Source: Corallium rubrum
Taxonomy: Eukaryota; Cnidaria; Anthozoa; Scleralcyonacea; Coralliidae
Reading direction: 5' to 3'
NCBI GenBank assembly: GCA_964035015.1
Contig: OZ036011.1
Location: forward strand, 11,767,394-11,831,393
Length of the DNA stretch: 64,000 nt
The first letter of the stretch is position 1, and each line of letters opens with the position of its first letter. Shown here piece by piece: positions 47,809 through 60,700 of the stretch. A model generated the notes under the pieces. That model did no database searches. It was not told where the DNA came from and saw nothing but the letters and a program-made list of their open reading frames with translations. The position numbers were made by a program, and so were the translations under genes.

Positions 47809-50800
47809 TTAACTTAAATTTTGAAACGCTGTCATCTGCATTTGTCGTCGGAGACGTTCGGCATCCAGTCGTCGAAAGTACGCGTCATCCTCGTCTCGAA
47901 CAAGTGTTTCTTGAATATCAACAACTTCTTTTTGTAGTTTAAGTCGAAGATTGCGCTGCATTTCTTGAATAACCTGACGATAGCATAAATAAAACACAAT
48001 CTGATTATTTCAATCAGTTACACAAGTTGACTGCTCCAACGGCGTTCGTTGTGGAGGTCTGTAAAAATTTGTCAACGCGGTATTTATAAGCTGCGTGCCA
48101 GGTAGGTAGTTGTTGACTGTGGTTTTATTTGCCGTATTAACGGGGTGGCTGTATTAACGGGGTGGCCGTATTAACGGCGTGGCCGTATTAACGGCGTGGC
48201 CGTATTAACGGCGTGGCCGTATTAACGGCGTGGCCGTATTAACGACGTGGCCGTATTAACGGGGTGGAAAAACAGTACTTAGAATGTATTCAGGCCAGGA
48301 AAAAGTGGCCGTATTAACGAGGTGACCGTGTTAACCAGGTGGCCGTAAGGCGGGGTTCCACTGTATCCCAGATAATCCAACTTTGCAGTTGACGTGGCAG
48401 GAACTCAACATATGTTTCCTTTCTGAATCGTTGGCAAAATAAGAGCTTTGAACGTTTTCATGGTGATAAAGTAATATAAATAAGTTTTGTGGAAACACCA
48501 CGTAAAAAAATATAAATTTTTCAATATTTTGGAAAAAAAAAAATTTCAGTAAAGAAATATTTTACGTGGTGTTTCCACAAAACTTATTTATATTAAAATA
48601 AGAGCTGCTTAATAATACATTTTCTTACAGACGTTACACACCAAGTTGGTGCATGTACTTTTACCTTTTCCTGTGCCTTCTCACGAACCTGCAACGTTTC
48701 TTTTTCATGAGCAATGGCTTCAGCTAAAATGGAATACTGATCACGATAACTTTTATAGAATTAAAGAAATTAAATTCTTAATTATCACCACGCATACTCG
48801 CTAAACTTTGTCTTGTCAGTCACAAACATCTCGAATATCTCATTTTGAAGCAAAGGATACTAATTTTCAAGAGACTCCAGTTCATTCTGCTGCCTCGCCG
48901 CTCGAACTTCACGCTGTTCTTTGGCATATGTTCTTAGTTCCTGTACTCGTTGCTTTTGGATTTCCAAACCATCTTGGAATAAGTTTTTAAAGATCTACAA
49001 GGTGGAGTTTAGGAAATAAAGAAACGAAAAAAAGACAAAAAAGACGGGGAATGGATTGAAAGAGGAAGGGAGGGAAGAAAAAAAGGAAGGCAGGCAGTCA
49101 GGAAGGAAAAAAGGAAAGAAAGAAAGAAGAAAGAGAAGAAGGGAAGGAAAGAAGGAAGAAACTTTAAACAAACCTGTTCTTCGCGCGTTCTTCGTTTCAA
49201 CAACCTTGCCCTCATTCGCAATTGATAATCTTCGTAATATCTTCGAGCTCGCGCAGATGCTTGTCGTTTGTCGCGAAGTGTCGACTTAATGGCTCGCTCT
49301 TGTTCTTTTCTCTCCTTCTGCTCACGCTAGGCAGAAAAAGAACTATCATCTTAAATAATTGTTATGACATATTTAGAAGAGAATTGTTGAAAAAGTGTAT
49401 TACGTTACGTCGTTGTATTGTCAGTACCACTAATACTGTAGCTACTGTACTGTACTGTACTGTACTGTACTGTACTGTACTGTACTGTACTGCACTCTAT
49501 CGTACTGTACTGTACTTTATCGTACTGTACTGTACTGCACTCTATCGTACTGTACTGTACTGCACTCTATCGTACTGTACTGTACTGTACTGTACTGTAC
49601 TGTACTGTACTGCACTGTACTGTACTGTACTGCACTCTATCGCTCTACTGTACTGTACTGTACTGTACTCCACTCCACTGAACTCTATTTTTTGCGCCAT
49701 GTTTCTGCAATTTCAACATACCATCCTTTGATTATGAAGAAGATCTTTTCGTAAGATTTTAAGTAATGTCTGTTGGCGTTTTTCTGCATCTTCAAGAACT
49801 TTCTGGGTCTTAGTTTGTCCGCTTTCTGAAGCAGATTTGGATAAAGCTAACAATTGCTGAGTTTGTTTCTTTCTCATCGTCTGTAAGGTGTGTGGAGACA
49901 AGTGAAGAAATGGGAACTCGTGAAACATTGTGGGCAACAGAATATCTCCTTTCTCAAGTTGCTTAGCTAGAAAACAACAACAATTATTACCTAGACAAAC
50001 TCAGAGAGTATAATCAGAAAATAAGAACAGGAACTGGTAAACTAGGGTACAACTTTGTGCGATCATTACTATTCAAATATTTTGTGATACATTTCAATCG
50101 TATGTTGGACCGGATTTTTTAAAAATGTTCGCTATCAAATCAAGAAATCAGTTCCCAAAAGTTTTAATATCACCACAACATGAATAAGGTCAATTAATAT
50201 GACGTCATTCGAGTCACCAGTAAGACTCGCTTTGAGATAAAATATTAACTTTACACCAAAGCAAGGCTTGCTGGTGATTAAAAAAAATCGTAACATAACG
50301 CAAAAACACTTTCTTTTTATTTAATTTGTTACTTGTTTTTTTCTTCTGATGAACTTTAGGACTAGCTGAAGTACTTCTCTTTCTTGCTTTGCTGCTTGGG
50401 AACCTCGCCTTCTTACAGTTTGTTGCTTTACTGTACACCGCCTGGGCGCGATCACGTGATACACGAGGTACACTGCGCTTCGTTCGTCGAGGACTGGGTT
50501 TGGTAATAACCTAAAGAAGTCAGAAATAAAGAAAGTTTTGCCCAAAATTATTACATTCCCGGCACATGCATATACAGTCAAATAACTTAGAAAATAGTAA
50601 ATTATCGTAAATAACGCTTATTTTTTTTCTCTGGGTTTTGACACTAACTTAACGAGAGTAGAATGTTAATGTACAATCTTGTATCGCTGAATTAGTGCAA
50701 AAAGCAGCGAATCCTTCGACAAAGTAAATTGTAGTTATCACCAAATATGCAGTTCCCAAATACTAAAATACATTTAGTAGTTGCTCTAACCTTTGGACGT

Positions 50801-53800
50801 TGTTTTAATTCTTTCTCCATTTTTTTATGTTCCTTATTTAAACTATTCAAATGTTCTCCATAGCTAGATTTTATAACATGTCTTCTATCTCCCTGTTCTT
50901 TCTCATCTTTTTCCATTTCCCTCTTCAGTCTCTCCATTCTGCTGGTTATCAGTAACATATCAACATTGTCATTAAATTTCACACAACGCTTTCCAGGAAT
51001 ATCATCTTTCCTACTGCTCCTTCCTTTTCGCTCACCAAGAGATCTTTTTCCAATGTTCTTTCGACCTGAAACAAATAAAGACATTATTTATGATGATTTA
51101 ATAATCAATGCTCTGTATGCTTAACTGTCATGTACTACTGCATATGTATAGTATATAGTGCATTGTTCCCCAGTAGCCAATCATATTGCGAGTTGCTACT
51201 TATTTACTTTTAATCATTTCATTTTCATAGTTTAACTAAAAAATAAACAAAACGCCAAATAAGATGATTAAATCCGAATTTAATATTTACCAGTGCGATG
51301 TCTTTGATCTTCAGATGCCGCTGCTCTTGCAGTGTATTCTGCATCTCGTTGTAAATCCTCACTGCTTCCTACACAACAACAAAATCTTCTACTAATGTTT
51401 CACATTATTTCTATTTTTTGAAAAGGTGGGTTAAAATCTTATCATTAAAATCTTACCCAGATATAACCCTAAGTGTCTTGCTCTAGCCTCATGTACCCTA
51501 AGTATCTTGCTATAGCCTCATGTACCCCTAAGTGTCTTGCTCTATCCTCATGTATCCCTAAGTGCCTTGCTCTAGCCTCGTGTATCCCTAAGTGTCTTGC
51601 TCTAGCCTCATGTATCCCTAAGTGCCTTGCTCTAGCCTCATGTACCCCTGTGTCTTGTTCTAGCCTAATGTATCCCTAAGTGTCTTGCTCTAGTCTCATG
51701 TATCCCTAAGTGCCTTGCTCTAACCTCATGTACCCCTAAATGTCTTGTTCTAGCCTCATGTATCCCTAATTGTCTTGTTCTAGCCTCATGTATCCCTAAA
51801 TGTCTTGTTCTAGCCTAATGTATCCCTAAGTATCTTGCTCTAGCTTGATGTATACCTAAGTGTCTTGCTCTAGCCTCATATATCCCTAAGTGTCTTGCTC
51901 TAGCCTCATGTATCCCTAAATGTCTTGCTCTAGCCTCATGTATCCCTAAGTATCTTGCTCTAGCTTGATGTATACCTAAGTGTCTTGCTCTAGCCTCATC
52001 TCATGTAAACCTAAGTGTTCTTGCTCTAGCCTCATGTAGCCCTAAGTGTCTTGCTCTAGCTTGATGTATACCTAAGTGTCTTGCTCTAGCCTCATGTAGC
52101 CCTAAGTGTCTTGCTCTAGCCTCATGTAGCCCTAAGTGTATTTGATCTTATAGATAGTGCAGGTAACTGTATTAACTGCAAATGATCATCGTCATTGTGT
52201 GTCATACCATTAGGATGGTGGAAGTGATGATGATAATGATGGAAAATGGGTGATTGATGGAAATTCTTATCCTGACTTTCTTCCACTCTCTTGTTCATTT
52301 CTTTCTTCTGTCTGCCCATTCTTTTTAATCCAATCTCTTCAAAAGCCAGCCCAGTCCCAGTCCCCAGTTTTTGAAGCTCTTCAGAAGCATCAAGTGGTGA
52401 GATCTGATCATCCCATAATATCCCGGATGTATCAGAACCATCATGTTCATTGTTGTCCTATAAAGAAAATGAAGTGAAAGATCTTCCTGTACCACAACTA
52501 AACTGCAACATGACAGCAACTTAAATTGCAAAATGACTGCAACAGACTAACAAACTACACCCTCAGTGTTGTACATACCTTATACACTCCTTTATCATCC
52601 CTAGATCTTAATCTTGATCCTCTTTGTTCCTCTTCAACCCTAGATCCTCCCAGTGCTTTGGATCTCAGTTTAGACTTGCCTGATTCCTCTGCCACCTCTG
52701 AGTTCCCTTTTGCAACAAAATCGTGATTTAACCTCGGAGCAGTGGATTTTTCAGATATTCTCAATTGTTCTAAAGCTCTTCTCTTATCTTTAGGTTTCCC
52801 ACCATTTCTTTCACCCAATGTTGTTGTGTCAGACTGCAACTGGAGTTTTTTTTCTTCATCATGTCCGTTTTTCATCGTCTTGTCCTTTAACCTTACATCT
52901 GGCCTTGTAACAGCAGCCTGCAATCCCATTTCTGTTTCTACTTGCAGTGTCCTACAATTCCTAATTCTATCTGGTTCTCCAACATTACTATTTGATATTC
53001 TGTCATCATTAAACAGCTTTGAATGTCCAACAGAGTTCTGGTGAATTCTTGGTCCCCTTGTATCTCCTATTGCAGATAATTGTTCTGAAGTTTCAGCTCC
53101 ATCGTCTAAAATTCTTTTATCATTTAATGTTCTTGAATCTTTAAATCCTCCTTGTGATTCTCTTACACGCCTATTTCTGCTCACTTGATTTTCTACTCTC
53201 GCTATCGTATTATCTTGTTTTTCTTTAATATCTTCTGTCTGTAGTCCAACGTGAGATCGTTCAGCATCTTTCACTGGACTTGATCTGTTTGTGGTTGAAG
53301 GTTTTATTGCTTGCCTTGTGTCCAATGATGTTTTCTTTACCACAGCTGTCACAGCTCTTGCTTCTGCTTCTTGTGCTTCATCTAACCTGTCATGGCTAGT
53401 CTCTAGTCCATTCTCTTCTCTCAGCTTGTGCAATGAAGGATACTCTCTAAATAAAAATCCAATGCATCAAACAAACCAGTAAACAAAAAATTTAACAAAA
53501 TATAAAAATACATGTACACAATGCTATCATTATGGAGGAAAAATCTTTAGCTATCATTACAGTATGTACCTAGCCAACTGACGTTCAAGTAATTCACTTT
53601 CTCTTATAATCTCACCAGTTGAATTACTATCAGAGCTTCTAGAACTGCCAAGACTCCTGCTCCACTTTGGAATCTAGAGAAAAATTCATTATACAGGGTA
53701 AAAAAAGTACAGTCATTATTGGACTTCCTCAATAAAAATAAAATGACAGGTTCTTGTGGTGGACAAATCATATCATACCATAGAAATATCTGTATCAATA

Positions 53801-55265
53801 ATAGAACCATGTGAGGACAGCAGTTTATTTGGTTTTCCTAAATTCTCATTTCTTGGTAATTTTCTTTGTGTTGATAAACTTTCATAGGATGACCCAAATT
53901 CTTCTTTAAGAACATCAGATATTACTTCATGGTCTGATGATAACAGATTTGAGTCATTCTGTTCATCTGCAACATGAGAAAATTGATGTCAATTTTATAA
54001 ATCCATTGCTGCTAATGATATATGGCATTTTATCATTTCACCCTCAATTATGCCCATAAAAACACTTTGTAGTTGTTAAACATCCATCATGACATGTGCA
54101 TCTTTGCCAAGTAAATTTGAATGATCCCAAGGCAAAATGCAAAAGTCAAATCTGATTGGCTGTCACAAAACATAGAACGTTAATGTGGAAATAAAAAGAT
54201 GACTCTGCATTTAAATAAATAACTTCACAAACATATTACCTTCATGATACAAGATAGGCATTTCATCAACATCAAGAATAAAGTCCAATAATTCTTTAAA
54301 TATTTCCAAAAGGTTTTGAACACTAGTAATATCTCCTTCCACGATGTCTTCTCCAGTAATGTGTGAAAGATCAACATTCAAGACATCACATGATAATGCA
54401 TCAATAACAATACTGCAGTTGACTATCTTATCATCACGCGACACTGCATCAGGAGTCACACCTAATAACAATAATCAATTTACAATCAACCCTTTACTGT
54501 CTGTCAACAGAAATGACATTCCTAAAATGTTAGTTATTTATTCCCTTGGCCTAAATACATTTGAAACTTCTTGTTTTAAAATTGAAGAAGTGAAAAATTG
54601 ATGAACTGCTACAATTTTTAAGAACAAAATACTAATGTTTCAAGCAGAGCCCTTCATCAGAAATCAGAATATAAATATACGCTTGTTTTTTTTTTGTTTT
54701 ATTTATATTAAGCCAAACTGGGCAAACTCAATTACTCAACGCAGGAAGTTGTTCAGTAAACTTCAACTAATAAATTAGTAAAACTAAATAGCGATAACAA
54801 ACTGTCTTCTATTGTATTAAACCGGTAAAGTTATAACTATTTTTTAATCTTCAACACTTATATAATAATTTCAGAAATTGCAGCTTGATGTTAGTAATAA
54901 TTGTTAGTTGTTTGCTGTACAAGCTAACTAACACAGCTTGTACAGCAAACAACTAACAATTATTACTTATATAATAAGTTATAATGTATTAAATATTGTA
55001 CCTTGTAAAGGTTCGCCAAAAATTCCTTCATAAACAGCGACAAAGAAAGAGTCAGAACACTGCACAAGAGACTCTACTTGGCCACTTATTTTACACTTTC
55101 TAAGAATTTCATTTGCAATTAAAACATATCCTATAGAAAAACAAATACAAAAATTACGTACAAAATGTTCACAGGAATATGATCAAATAAACAGCCGCAA
55201 AATATACACAAACCTTTACCCTCTATTCCATCTACGTCAAGCGGTTCATGATCTTCCTGCTCCAT
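47809..55265 (-). CDS. CEP95: CEP95, centrosomal protein 95 (complete)
   Basis: Fifteen exons: 55265-55214, 55130-55002, 54461-54240, 53966-53779, 53673-53570, 53446-52579, 52457-52208, 51368-51291, 51065-50791, 50510-50333, 49966-49722, 49326-49174, 48994-48861, 48749-48665, 47973-47809. Every junction is GT-AG and in phase; 1041 aa. The N-terminal domain (about residues 18-135, DUF5745 type) has IANEILRKCKI, VAVYEGIFGEPLQ and LSHITGEDIVEG plus SVQNLLEIF, matching vertebrate CEP95. The middle (large exon 6 and 7-10) is low-complexity, basic/acidic and poorly conserved. The C-terminus is a long coiled coil: ARRYYEDYQLRMRARLLKRR, IFKNLFQDGLEIQKQR, NYYRDQYSILAEAI and DEDDAYFRRLDAERLRRQ. It acts at centrosomes and spindle poles (family knowledge). 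Larger than human CEP95 (about 820 aa), mainly through exons 6-7. Confidence 0.95.
48128..48350. repeat. 17-bp tandem repeat
   Basis: Copies of GGCCGTATTAACGGSGT at about 48128-48265, with more at 48306-48352 after a short break. It ends GTAAGGCGGGGTTCCACTG. In the last CEP95 intron. Confidence 0.88.
48474..48594. mobile_element. Foldback element, same arms as 26287-26449
   Basis: Arms TATAAATAAGTTTTGTGG and CACCACGTAAA match the STK19-intron element. The centre is an unrelated A/T stretch of about 50 bp and lacks the CTGATGA core. Confidence 0.85.
49025..49165. repeat. Purine-rich low-complexity tract
   Basis: GAAGG/GAAA-rich stretch filling most of the 179-bp CEP95 intron 12; pyrimidine-rich on the transcribed strand. 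Confidence 0.9.
49437..49684. repeat. (TACTG)n pentanucleotide array in CEP95 intron 11
   Basis: Same pentamer and same orientation relative to the gene as in the fucosidase intron, with recurring CACTCTATCG interruptions. It fills about 60% of the 395-bp intron. Confidence 0.97.
51455..52140. repeat. 30-bp minisatellite in CEP95 intron 7
   Basis: About 23 copies of TATCCCTAAGTGTCTTGCTC plus TAGCCTCATG, with frequent GTACCC, GTAGCC and TATACC variants. The CCCTAA inside recalls telomere repeats but the unit is not telomeric. Confidence 0.95.
54637..54660 (-). repeat. CTGATGA...GAAAC core, isolated copy
   Basis: On minus: CTGATGAAGGGC, TCT, GCTTGAAACATTAG. It lies in CEP95 intron 2 with no longer repeat around it that I can recognise. 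Confidence 0.6.
54895..54965. repeat. 71-bp near-perfect palindrome
   Basis: TAATAATTGTTAGTTGTTTG and CTGTACAAGCT, about 9 bp of loop, then the complement. A shorter AGCTTGTACAGCAA piece also occurs at 4331-4344. Confidence 0.9.
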
Positions 55266-55575
55266 ATTTTTTACTTGAACTCAGACCAGTATAAACGAAC
55301 AGTAAGCAGTAGAAACAACAAAGATATTTATTTACTCGATATCTCGCCTTCGTCCGCCATGTTTGATCATCTGGGAGACTGGGACAAAACAAAAATTAAA
55401 TTTTTTTTAAAATTTTGATGATTGAATTTTGATTGGCTAATATTTACTTTCAGACCCAGTCCTCCCCTTAATCGTGGGTTACGAGATTGATGTGGCTTAG
55501 GTTAATATGGGTATAATTGGTTGTCACGAGTGTGATATGGGATTTAACATCGTGAGTGATTTTGTCTTTTATTAA

Positions 55576-55761
55576 AGTCTGGTTTTCATATGTCGCCGAT
55601 CGTCGGCGATGTGATTTAGATGCATGTTAAGTAAAAGAATAAAAGCACTGCTTTTCTGCATTGTTCTTTATTACTTAACATGCTGCTGCATTTCCCGTTT
55701 TAACATGCATCTAAATCACAAATTGCCGACGATCGGCGTCGCGACATATGAAAACCAGGCT
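55576..55761. mobile_element. TTAA-flanked foldback, 186 bp
   Basis: Ends AGTCTGGTTTTCATATGTCG and complement, TTAA at 55572-55575 and 55762-55765. Inner arms TGATTTAGATGCATGTTAA also fold. Confidence 0.87.
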
Positions 55762-55959
55762 TTAAGTTACCAAGAAAGAAACAAAAGTTGGAAAGGAAGA
55801 TACTCATAGCATGCGACAAGCAGTCAAAATAATGGGATAACTAGTTACCTCCCACTATGCATATTCATCTGCATGCTAATCAGTTGAATAAAGGATTTAA
55901 ATAACCAGTCTGTTAGAACAGTGAAATGTGGGTGTGTCATGAGAAAATTTAGAGACAGA

Positions 55960-56679
55960 CAGGGACGTCCCTCCCTTTTGATATAAAACGACAGACATGT
56001 AACTACAAAACTGATGCAATATCAATAGACGACTTTCAGGCTCATACGCAGTAGCAACTTTACTTCAAATTTTCATCGGAGGTAAAAACAACTGTTTTAG
56101 CTGGAAAGATCATATTAAAAATAGTAAAAGTGCAAAGTTTAAAATAAATCGGACAAATAGTGCGAAAGCTACGCTCTTCGGAAGTTTTGCTCTCCACTAG
56201 GGATTTAATAGGGATTTTGGCTTGGCGTGCAACTCCCGCCCGCCAAGCCAAAATCCCTATTAAATCACTAATAAATCCCTGTTGGAATGGTCAACTTTCC
56301 GCTTGTGAAACTTTTTCCATTTGTTAAGCAATTCGTTTCAAACTTTGCACTTCTACTATTTTCAATATGCTCGTTCCAGCTAAAACAGTTGTTTTTATCT
56401 CCGACGAAAATTTGAATATTTGTTGCTACTGCGCATGATCGTGAAAGTCGTCTATTGTAGTGTATGCATTTTAAGTATCTATGTGACATTTGCGTGTTTT
56501 GAGTATTTTATATGACGTTTTTTAACGTTAGAGTCTGTAAAATCTTCCTCCAAAAGCCAGGAAATGGCATTTCAGCGACTCTCGATTTCAAAATTTCCCG
56601 GGGGAGTATGCCCCCGGACCCCCCTAAAAATTTATTTGGATTTCGGCTCCCCCCTTTCAAAATCCTGGCTACGTGCCTG
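55960..56679. mobile_element. hAT element copy with a nested foldback
   Basis: Same family as 61497-61855. Ends CAGGGACGT and CTACGTGCCTG, flanked by an 8-bp duplication with one mismatch (GAGACAGA / CAGACAGA). The interior is interrupted at 56023-56457 by another element. Confidence 0.85.
56023..56457. mobile_element. Foldback element nested in the hAT copy, 435 bp
   Basis: Arms CAATAGACGACTTTCA...TGAAAGTCGTCTATTG, with long inner arms (AAATTTTCATCGGAG, AACAACTGTTTTAGCTGG, AAATCCCTATTAAAT). Confidence 0.87.
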
Positions 56680-57140
56680 CAGACAGACACACAGACTCCA
56701 AGTCTTTCAAGTACTTTGCTTCGTGCATCTTGGTAAAAATGAAGAAAAAGCTCCGATATACAATAACAGAAGGCGTAGCCTTCCGCTTCGTGCTACAATA
56801 TTTATTTTAAAACTCATTTATAATTCATGAACCAAAAACAAAAGAAATAAATGTTTAATCAGTGCTTTGAAATCGGAGGAAAAGTACTGGTACTTTGAAA
56901 TAATGCAAAATAGGTTTTCAAAGTCTTTGGGACTTTGAAATAAGGCAAATTATATTACGTTTCAGAGGTATCTTCGGAGTTTTGAGTTTGAGAAGTCAGT
57001 TCAAATACTCGACGTCGGACTTTACCGGGATTACAAAGCTCTCGTGCATTAAAAAGGCTCGCCAAACACTCGGAATTTGAAATCGAGGTAAAGTCCTCCG
57101 TCTCGTATTTGAACTATTACGCATCACTATTTCGTTTTAT

Positions 57141-57396
57141 GAATAGGCGAGTTTCAGGGTGTTGCGCGCGCATCATTTTTCAAAAAAACTGGCAAGCTCC
57201 ACTCAAAGTAAACATACTGTTTAAAATAAACAAAGTGTAGATACAGTTTCTGGATATAAAACATTGTTATTCTGCTGTTGTTGGCTCGCTAGCATGTCTG
57301 TTTGCCATTCTTTACTTTGTGGGGAGCCCGCCAAGAACCCGCCAATTCCTTTCCAAAACGATGCGCACGCAACACCCTGAAACTCGTCTATTCGCC
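57141..57396. repeat. Inverted repeat, about 256 bp
   Basis: GAATAGGCGAGTTTCAGGGT and GTTGCGCGCGCATC pair with a complement ending ATTCGCC at 57396. Confidence 0.8.
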
Positions 57397-57545
57397 AGTT
57401 CAAGCACTGGCTTCGACGGCTTCGAGTTCAAAACGTAAACTGAAACGTACTCGTGACGTCACAAAAATATGTCAATCACAAAACATAAACAAACGAAGGG
57501 GCCGAATATTTGACTTCTTTTTTTTTTGGGGGGGGGAAGAAACGG

Positions 57546-57672
57546 ACGGTATTAACGTTCTTTACAAACGATGGTTCAAGTTATATTTTGAAATCATAGT
57601 TACTGGTACTTGTTCGGAACCAAAAGCAATAAACAATAAAAGTTCAACAACAACTGGTTTCAAAATCAAAAC
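57546..57672 (+). repeat. Dispersed repeat also at 63850-63980
   Basis: CGGTATTAACGTTCTTTACA through TTCAAAATCAAAACAT. About 93% identical by eye to the right-edge copy, which has a few small indels. Confidence 0.88.
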
Positions 57673-57795
57673 ATAGCAACATTAAAAAGATCGAAATATC
57701 TTCAAACAAAGCAATAAGTCAGTTTTTTTTCAACAATAAACCGAGTGACTTTTGCGTTAAAAAATAGACGACGACTTTGGTAGTCGAATCAAAGG

Positions 57796-60700
57796 ATGGG
57801 GAACTTTAAGAAGTTGGTAAGTTTGCTTAATCTGTAAAGATATGTCTTTCATTTAAGCGTGCATGTGTATATATGTATGATCATGACACGATAATGGCAG
57901 TCACAAGATCAGTAAAATGATGCGTATCTTATATAACTGCTTTAGCCGATGGTACCGCACCCTAACTAAAAAATAGAGTGTTGCGTTTACGTACAACATA
58001 TTTTGAATTGAGGAAATTGAAAAGATGGTAAACTGCCGATATGTTTAGTAAAAAATACTGACATTTCCACCAAAACCTTTCATCAAAGTAAAATGTGATT
58101 AAAATATTTTAAACCAGACAATGAAGTAAATATATCAAGGATACTTAATAATCAATGAAGCTATTTGAAAATCTTGCTTCATTACAGAATTCATGTAACA
58201 TAAATCATTTTTTTCTTTTGTTTTGAATCTATTTCAGGTATTCTATTTGGCTGCCATTACGATAGTTGGGCTAACTACATGGAATATATTTTATTTTGAT
58301 CATCTTTATAAAGAAACAATTGCTCGAAGTAAGTGTCAAACATTGTCATTTCAGAACCATTAACGACGGACTGCATATAGCCAGAGAAAAACTAGTTGCC
58401 AATATAATGAATTAATGATGGACGAAAAACTATAAAAAACTATAAAAATCTTCCTTCAAAAGCCAGGAAATGGCATTTCAGCGACTGTCGATGTATTCAA
58501 ACAGTGTATTCAATCTACTGAGTGTATGCATTTTGAGTATCTATGTGACGTTTGCGTGTTTTGAGTATTTTATATGACGTTTTTCAACCTTTAGAGTCTG
58601 TAAAATCTTCCTTCAAAAGCCAGGAAATGGCATTTCAGCGACTCTCGATTTCAAAATTTCCAGCGGGAGCATGCTCCCGGACACCCCTAAAAATTTATTT
58701 TGATTTCGGCTCCCCCGCTTTCAAAATCCTGGCTACGTCCCTGTGCCAATATAATGAATTAATGATGGACGAAAAACTATAAATACGTTAGGTTGAAACA
58801 TGAATTAATAAGTCGTTAAAAAACATATATCTTTTCTAACAGCATCAAGATCTCAATCGAAATATCTTGAAGACAGGGCGAAGTTAGCTGAGCAGTTTCA
58901 AGAAACATGGCAATATTACTTAACAAACACACCAAAAACCTCCACTAAAGATACCAGCGAAACCGAAACTAAACGAAGCAAGGCGACTGATTCCGACACT
59001 ACTCCGAACTTAGTATCACCAAGTTATCCCGACTACTCGACTATGATCGCTGATGAACATTCTTTGAAGCAACAACAATATCCATCAGAAAATATCTGTC
59101 AACATATAAGCTTACGAAACCCAGTTGTTAAGCATGAAAAACCCCATCAACCATTGCAAGCTTGCCGCCCAATGTTACGCACTGATCAGGATTGTAAAGA
59201 AGTCATGAAGTACTTTGGAAAACCCGGAACAGCTGTTCTTCCAAAATGCAAAGGTAAAACTTATAAACCTATATGTTCCGTTGAACTTAGTCAATCAAAG
59301 AAGAAAAGTAAGAGCAACGCAATACAAGTTGCGTGTGATATGAAACCATGCAGAAACAATTCCATGTTTGTAGGATTTCTCAACGAAAACACAGGATTAA
59401 TAGAGAAAGAGGACTGGATCAGAGTGGCAAGCACACGTCATTTGAAGCAATATTTATTCCAGCACATGAAAACATCAAAATATGCAAGTGGTTACGCTTT
59501 GATAAAATGTCAAAGTTTTCACACTAACCATGAGATCAAGCAGACACTGTTTCTTCCCAAAATTTTCCCAACAAAGCCATTTTCCAAGAGTAAAGAACAC
59601 ATTAACATCAACATTGTTTTAGAAGACTCCCTATCACGAAATCATTTCTATCGTATGCTTCCAAAAACTGCGGCAACTTTACGAGATATTCTTCACAGTC
59701 CTAGCATAAAAGCAACAGTAATAGACATGGAAATGATGCAAAGTTTTTCCTCCTATACATTGGACAATGTGAGAAAATTGTTTTCGGCGGGAAAGCACGA
59801 TAAACAGACACACGGAGTAGAGTATCTGTACCAGTTGTTTAAAAACAAACATTATACTACTCTATTTCAAGAAGATGGATGTTGGTTTGACAGATGGGGA
59901 ACACTAATATATAAAGATTATAAAACTAAAAATATTGTCGGAAAAGCCAATATATTAAAGAAATGGATTAAATATAAAAAAATTTTGAAAGAAAAAAAAT
60001 ATAACAAATTTGTTGATGATTATGGCTTGACATTTCGCATATGCACTGTTTTTCAAGATATGAATTTGACAAACTTGTACCGGGAACCGACAACTTGCTA
60101 CAATGGAGAATATTTAGCATCAGCGTATCTTCGTTATGCAAGAAAGTACGTCGACTTTTTACAAACGGCACAGAGACCATTTTTTGCCTACACGCATGTG
60201 CGAACGGCTCACGAGAGTACTGGAGTTAGAATTGCAAGCGACGATGAAGAATTGAATAAGTTCGTCAAACACGCAACGAAACAACAAAATACCTTGACAA
60301 TAGTTTTGTCAGATCACGGAGCAAAAAATATGGCATATTCAATGGAAACAAATCAAGGACGACATGAAGTTTTTCATCCAGTTCTGTTTATGATTATTCC
60401 TGAAAATGTCGCCAAACATCTTGGAAAGAATGTAATGAACGCTTTGGTTGTTAACCAAAAACGATTAGCTACCGTGGAAGACTTACATTTTGCGATGCTC
60501 TCACTGCTCCACCAAGATCAGAACAATGAGAACGGTGCAAAAGGTCTTTTTGTTCCAATTTCTCTAAATCGTACATGTGATGATATTGGGTTGGAGGTAA
60601 ACGAAGCTTTGTGTCAATGTGATGGATGGGAAAAATACGTCAGCAATTCCTCAAGTCAAGCACTATGGGCAGCCGAGGTAGCTGTAGGAAATATTAACAA

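Larger units (their letters stand above)
55266..57795. other. Divergent spacer CEP95 / DUF229 protein
   Basis: 2.5 kb containing a TTAA foldback (55576-55761), a hAT element with a second foldback nested in it (55960-56679), an inverted repeat (57141-57396) and a dispersed 130-bp repeat (57546-57672). No other gene seen. Confidence 0.6.

Noticed and set aside
51455-52140. CCCTAA-containing array as interstitial telomere
   Set aside because: CCCTAA occurs once per 30-bp unit; no consecutive telomeric hexamers, so it is an ordinary minisatellite.
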